Shown: piece by piece, positions 60,748 through 64,000 of the stretch | Layout of the letters: every line of letters starts with the position of its first letter | Position numbering within the stretch: position 1 is the first letter of the stretch | NCBI RefSeq assembly: GCF_022484265.1 | Contig: NZ_JAKVLR010000001.1 | Span: forward strand, 868,001 to 932,000 | Source: Companilactobacillus sp. | Lineage (GTDB): Bacteria; Bacillota; Bacilli; Lactobacillales; Lactobacillaceae | Reading direction: 5' to 3' | DNA: 64,000 nt | Notes under the pieces: model-generated | Databases searched by the model: none | The model's input: only the letters and a program-made list of their open reading frames with translations | What the model was told of the DNA's origin: nothing | Made by a program: the position numbers and the translations under genes

Positions 60748-62397
60748 CTATAAAGGTATTTCAAAAGTGAATTTGGTTCCTAATCCTAGATTAGATTCGA
60801 CTTGTAAATTGCCATCTAAACTATCAAGGGTTTCCTTAACGATTGCCAATCCTAATCCAGTACCACCCGTTTCAAGGCTTCGTGAACGATCAACACGGTA
60901 AAATCTCTCAAAGATCCGTTCTTGATCTTTTTGCGAGATACCGATACCGGAATCGCCAACGATCACTCTCAGACGATTTTCGACCTCATCGTGATGAACT
61001 TCAATGTCGATGCTGCCATTTTCGGTATTGTACGAAATAGCATTTTTGATCAAATTGTTCAAAATGAGATTGACCTTCGACTTGTTGATCGAAACCTCTT
61101 TGTTGCCAAAGAACTGTTTGTTGACCTTCAAGTGGTGCTTGTCGATCGACACTGCCAAACTCTTCAACAATCCGTCGATATCTTTTTCCATATCAACTAG
61201 TTGAGTCTCATCGTCATCCTTTTTGATCTTGGACAACGATAAGATATCTTGGATCAAATCAGTCAGACGAACGCTTTCGTCATGAATGATATTCAAGAAA
61301 TGCTCACGTTTTTGAGGATCGTCTTGAGCTCCATCAAGCAAGGTCTCTGAGAATCCCTCGATCGAAGTGATTGGAGTTTTCAATTCGTGACTGACATTGT
61401 TGACGAAGTCGACTTGCATTTGTTCCATGCGACGACTAGCTGTCAAATCATATAAAATAACTAAAATTTGCTTGTCGTAATCTTCTTGCGAATGAACTAA
61501 GTGAATGACGTTAGCATCGACATAGCGTTGCGAATTACCAACAAGTTGAATCTCGCGACGATAGTTTTTATTTTTACGCAATGCGTGTTCGATCATTCGA
61601 CTTAAGCCATAAGTTTTAACATCCTCGATAAATGGATGAATATCGTCTGAAATATTTTGGTCCAACAATTGTGCCATCGACTGGTTGTGCATTAGGACTT
61701 CGCCTTGAGAATTCAAGAGCATAACGCCAATTGGCAAATGTCCAATCAAACTCTTAAAGCGACGTTCACGTAACTTGGCATTGTCACGCAACTCACTGAT
61801 ATCTTGGTTGATCTTGTTAGTTTGCTCAACCAAATTATACAGATCGTCATCCGGCGAAAGAATCAACGACGTAATGTCCTTATTTTTACGAACTCGACGC
61901 AAGTTAGCTGTCACGCGGTCAATATCATTCTGGATATTTTGACGTTTGCGATAATATAGCAAGATTGTCGAATCCGTAATGATAAAGTACATGATCGTCA
62001 ACAGTGCAAATGAGACCCAGTTTTGATACCACAGACGAGAATATTTTTTGGCAACGACGTAGTTACCGTTATTAAAACGATAAAACATCGTCCGATATCC
62101 AAATGAGACGTCAGTGGCATATTGTTCGCTCATTGAAAGGTTGCCACGGTGAATCTGGTCTGACGCTTGTTTAGAGATCTTGGAATCATCATTGATGTTC
62201 ACATATTTTAAACTAGTGACATCAGCAGCGTCTTCCTTAGTATGGTTCTTTCGCAACTCAGTAAATGACTCCACTTCTTCAGAAAAAGAATTTTGTTGCG
62301 AATTACTGAGGATGTTATCTGCAAACAGCGATAAAGCGATAAAAAGGAGAATCGAGATCGAGATTGCTATTACTGGTCCAAATCTTTTTTTCATCAT
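60748..62397 (-). CDS. phoR: Phosphate-regulon sensor histidine kinase PhoR
   Basis: 549 residues: first transmembrane helix about 8-27, an extracellular domain of about 95 residues, second helix about 128-150, a coil, a PAS domain about 215-320, then HisKA with VSHELKTPITS (His337) and HATPase with NLILNNLIKNAISYN, VGDSGIGI and GGTGLGLAI. Overlaps the phoP stop by 1 base. In Firmicutes PhoR senses phosphate status and cell-wall intermediates. Confidence 0.94.
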   Translation of the reverse strand: MMKKRFGPVIAISISILLFIALSLFADNILSNSQQNSFSEEVESFTELRKNHTKEDAADVTSLKYVNINDDSKISKQASDQIHRGNLSMSEQYATDVSFGYRTMFYRFNNGNYVVAKKYSRLWYQNWVSFALLTIMYFIITDSTILLYYRKRQNIQNDIDRVTANLRRVRKNKDITSLILSPDDDLYNLVEQTNKINQDISELRDNAKLRERRFKSLIGHLPIGVMLLNSQGEVLMHNQSMAQLLDQNISDDIHPFIEDVKTYGLSRMIEHALRKNKNYRREIQLVGNSQRYVDANVIHLVHSQEDYDKQILVILYDLTASRRMEQMQVDFVNNVSHELKTPITSIEGFSETLLDGAQDDPQKREHFLNIIHDESVRLTDLIQDILSLSKIKKDDDETQLVDMEKDIDGLLKSLAVSIDKHHLKVNKQFFGNKEVSINKSKVNLILNNLIKNAISYNTENGSIDIEVHHDEVENRLRVIVGDSGIGISQKDQERIFERFYRVDRSRSLETGGTGLGLAIVKETLDSLDGNLQVESNLGLGTKFTFEIPL

Positions 62398-63065
62398 TAC
62401 ACCTCTAAAATATAACCAAAACCGTGAACAGTTTTGATGATTTGTGGGTCTTTAGTTTCCTTTTCGATTTTATCACGTAAATGGCTGATTTGAATGTCAA
62501 CCATACGAATTTGTGAATTTGAATTAATTCCCCAAACATTGTCAAAAATCTGATCGCGTGAGACCACGATTCCCCTGTTTTGAATCAAAAATTCCAACAA
62601 TTCGTATTCTTTTCGTGTTAATGAAATATCTCGACCATCCATCTTCAAACTTTTGAGTGCCTTATTAAGTTTAAACTCATGTTTGGTTGAATCATCTTTG
62701 TTAGTTCGTCTTAACACCACTTCGATCCGTGCCAGCAGTTCCTTGACGCTAAACGGTTTCGTGACATAATCATCGGCACCGCTGACGAGGCCATCGATTT
62801 TATTTTCTTCAGTATCTACGGCTGTTAAAAAGATGACCGGTGTCATATCGCCACGCGAACGCAGCTTTTTTAAAACATTTAATCCGTCGACTCTTGGCAA
62901 CATTTGGTCAAGTAAAATCAAATCAAATTTACCATCGGCTAATTTATCTAAAGCCATCTGACCATCGGTTGCAGTGTCAACTTGATAGTTATTGCTTTCT
63001 AGATTATATTCGATCAATTCCAAAATTGATGGTTCATCATCAACGCATAAAATTTTGTTTGTCAT
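62397..63065 (-). CDS. phoP: Phosphate-regulon response regulator PhoP (OmpR/PhoB family)
   Basis: 222 residues. Receiver domain with phosphoacceptor Asp53 (FDLILLDQMLP), acidic pocket VDDEPS (Asp9/Asp10) and Lys in YVTKPFSVKELL. OmpR-type winged helix in the C-terminal 100 residues, ending TVHGFGYILEV. Starts 2 bases after prfB, so there is no room for a promoter between them; phoPR is probably transcribed with prfB. Confidence 0.94.
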   Translation of the reverse strand: MTNKILCVDDEPSILELIEYNLESNNYQVDTATDGQMALDKLADGKFDLILLDQMLPRVDGLNVLKKLRSRGDMTPVIFLTAVDTEENKIDGLVSGADDYVTKPFSVKELLARIEVVLRRTNKDDSTKHEFKLNKALKSLKMDGRDISLTRKEYELLEFLIQNRGIVVSRDQIFDNVWGINSNSQIRMVDIQISHLRDKIEKETKDPQIIKTVHGFGYILEV

Positions 63066-63067
63066 AA

Positions 63068-64000
63068 TTACTTTGGACTATCCCCTTGAAGTTTCCATTG
63101 CAAATAGGCATAAATAAATGGATCTAAATCACCGTCCATCACGGCTTGACCGTTACCGGTCTCATAATTTGAGCGATGGTCTTTGACCATTGTATATGGA
63201 TGGAATACGTATGAACGGATCTGCGAACCCCAGCCGATATCCATTTGCTCGCCTTTGATTTCAGCATTACGTTTAGCTTGCTCTTCTTGTTCTTTTTGAA
63301 AAAGTTTTGCTTTCAACATACTCATCGCAGTTTGACGATTCTGCAATTGCGAACGCTGTGCTTGAGAACTGACTACTATGCCAGTGGGTAAATGGGTAAT
63401 TCTGACTGCAGAAGACGTTTTATTGATGTGTTGTCCACCAGCACCTGATGAACGGAAAACATCGACACGCAGGTCGTCATCATTAACCTCGATGTCAATT
63501 GAATCATCTAACTCTGGCATGACATCTACTGAGGCAAATGAAGTATGCCGTCTACCGGCAGAATCAAATGGAGAAATCCGAACGAGACGATGAACGCCAC
63601 GTTCTGATCTCAATAATCCGTATGCATTAGTTCCTTTGATCATGATCGAAACACTCTTGATACCTGCTTCATCGCCGGGTTGATAGTCTTCGACTTCGAC
63701 GCTGAATCCATGTTGATCAGCCCAACGTTCATACATCCGTAACAGCATGGCACCCCAATCTTGAGATTCGGTACCACCAGCTCCTGGATGAATTTCTAAA
63801 ATTGCGTTGTGCGAATCATATTGTTCAGACAAAAGCATCGTCAATTCATAAGAACGCATTTCTTTATCAACAGTTTCTAAGTTAGCTTCCATGTCGTTTA
63901 AAAGATCATCGTCAGGATCATCTTCATACAATTCAGCCGAGACTTCTAAATCTTCAGAGGAACTTTCGATTTTTTTGAAATCGAGGTATTTGGCTTTTAA
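63068..64000 (-). CDS. prfB: Peptide chain release factor 2 (partial, 5' end beyond the window)
   Basis: Terminates translation at UGA and UAA. The frame remains open from 63068 to the window edge (310 residues visible); the first frame start at 63931 is internal, so the real start lies to the right. RF2 motifs: the codon-recognition tripeptide SPF in LVRISPFDSAGRRHTSF and the GGQ loop in SSGAGGQHINKTSSAVR. Family members are about 365 residues and often have a programmed +1 frameshift near codon 25, which would be outside this window. Followed directly by phoP. Confidence 0.95.
   Translation of the reverse strand, partial: LKAKYLDFKKIESSSEDLEVSAELYEDDPDDDLLNDMEANLETVDKEMRSYELTMLLSEQYDSHNAILEIHPGAGGTESQDWGAMLLRMYERWADQHGFSVEVEDYQPGDEAGIKSVSIMIKGTNAYGLLRSERGVHRLVRISPFDSAGRRHTSFASVDVMPELDDSIDIEVNDDDLRVDVFRSSGAGGQHINKTSSAVRITHLPTGIVVSSQAQRSQLQNRQTAMSMLKAKLFQKEQEEQAKRNAEIKGEQMDIGWGSQIRSYVFHPYTMVKDHRSNYETGNGQAVMDGDLDPFIYAYLQWKLQGDSPK

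Noticed and set aside
1..64000. CRISPR array, insertion sequence, prophage, toxin-antitoxin pair or secondary-metabolite cluster
   Set aside because: No regularly spaced repeats, transposase, terminal repeats, phage structural genes or biosynthetic enzymes were recognised; the window is mainly conserved core genes.

Overview
The window is a contiguous piece of a low-G+C Gram-positive (Firmicutes) chromosome. Gene content and order point to the Lactobacillaceae: a cggR-gap-pgk-tpiA-eno glycolytic operon, rapZ-yvcK-whiA, hprK-lgt-trxB, uvrBA, two adjacent pstB genes, a SLAP-domain exoprotein, and AGGAGG-type ribosome sites. A Companilactobacillus-like species is my best guess, but the sequence alone does not fix the genus. 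No insertion sequence, prophage, CRISPR array, rRNA or origin is visible. Most genes lie on the minus strand, and the window reads as core genome with small accessory patches.

Layout, left to right. (1) 0.1-8.8 kb, minus: glmS with its own operator-rich promoter, then the cdaA-cdaR-glmM operon (c-di-AMP synthesis and amino-sugar supply), a CPA1 antiporter and murB. (2) 8.9-14.3 kb: exoA and a DEDDh exonuclease on plus; GNAT-tsaE-pta-ung on minus; a HAD phosphatase coupled to an unrecognised gene on plus. (3) 14.4-22.4 kb, minus: GNAT, TetR regulator, smpB, rnr, estC, secG, a ClC antiporter and a Gfo/Idh/MocA oxidoreductase. (4) 22.5-28.1 kb, minus: eno, tpiA, pgk, gap, cggR, with a recognisable CggR operator. 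(5) 28.4-34.6 kb: tRNA-Arg(CCG), a cell-surface esterase-like protein, two DHA2-type MFS pumps, a marR-GNAT pair and clpP under a CIRCE element. (6) 34.6-37.5 kb, minus: whiA, yvcK, rapZ. (7) 37.6-41.8 kb, plus: two tandem CPA1 antiporter paralogues. (8) 41.8-54.9 kb, minus: SLAP exoprotein, uvrA, uvrB, an Atg22-like MFS, a phosphodiesterase, phosphoglucomutase, trxB, lgt, hprK. (9) 55.0-64.0 kb, minus: a YvlD-like membrane protein, PspC, phoU, pstB, pstB, pstA, pstC, pstS, phoR, phoP, and prfB running off the right edge.

Functional links: glmM and glmS make GlcN-6-P and GlcN-1-P for peptidoglycan, joined by murB. Glycolysis is served by cggR to eno, with pgm, pta and hprK covering sugar-phosphate branching, acetyl-phosphate and catabolite control. 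DNA repair is represented by ung, exoA and uvrBA. prfB-phoPR and pst-phoU form the phosphate block. Three CPA1-type antiporters and a ClC exchanger suggest strong attention to pH and ion balance, as expected for an acid-producing bacterium.

I found no convincing new multi-gene system. The most informative unexplained structure is regulatory: repeated GntR-type operators at glmS, a symmetric double operator between divergent marR and MFS genes, a CggR tandem operator, a CIRCE at clpP, and a LexA-like box followed by a terminator-like hairpin ahead of uvrBA.
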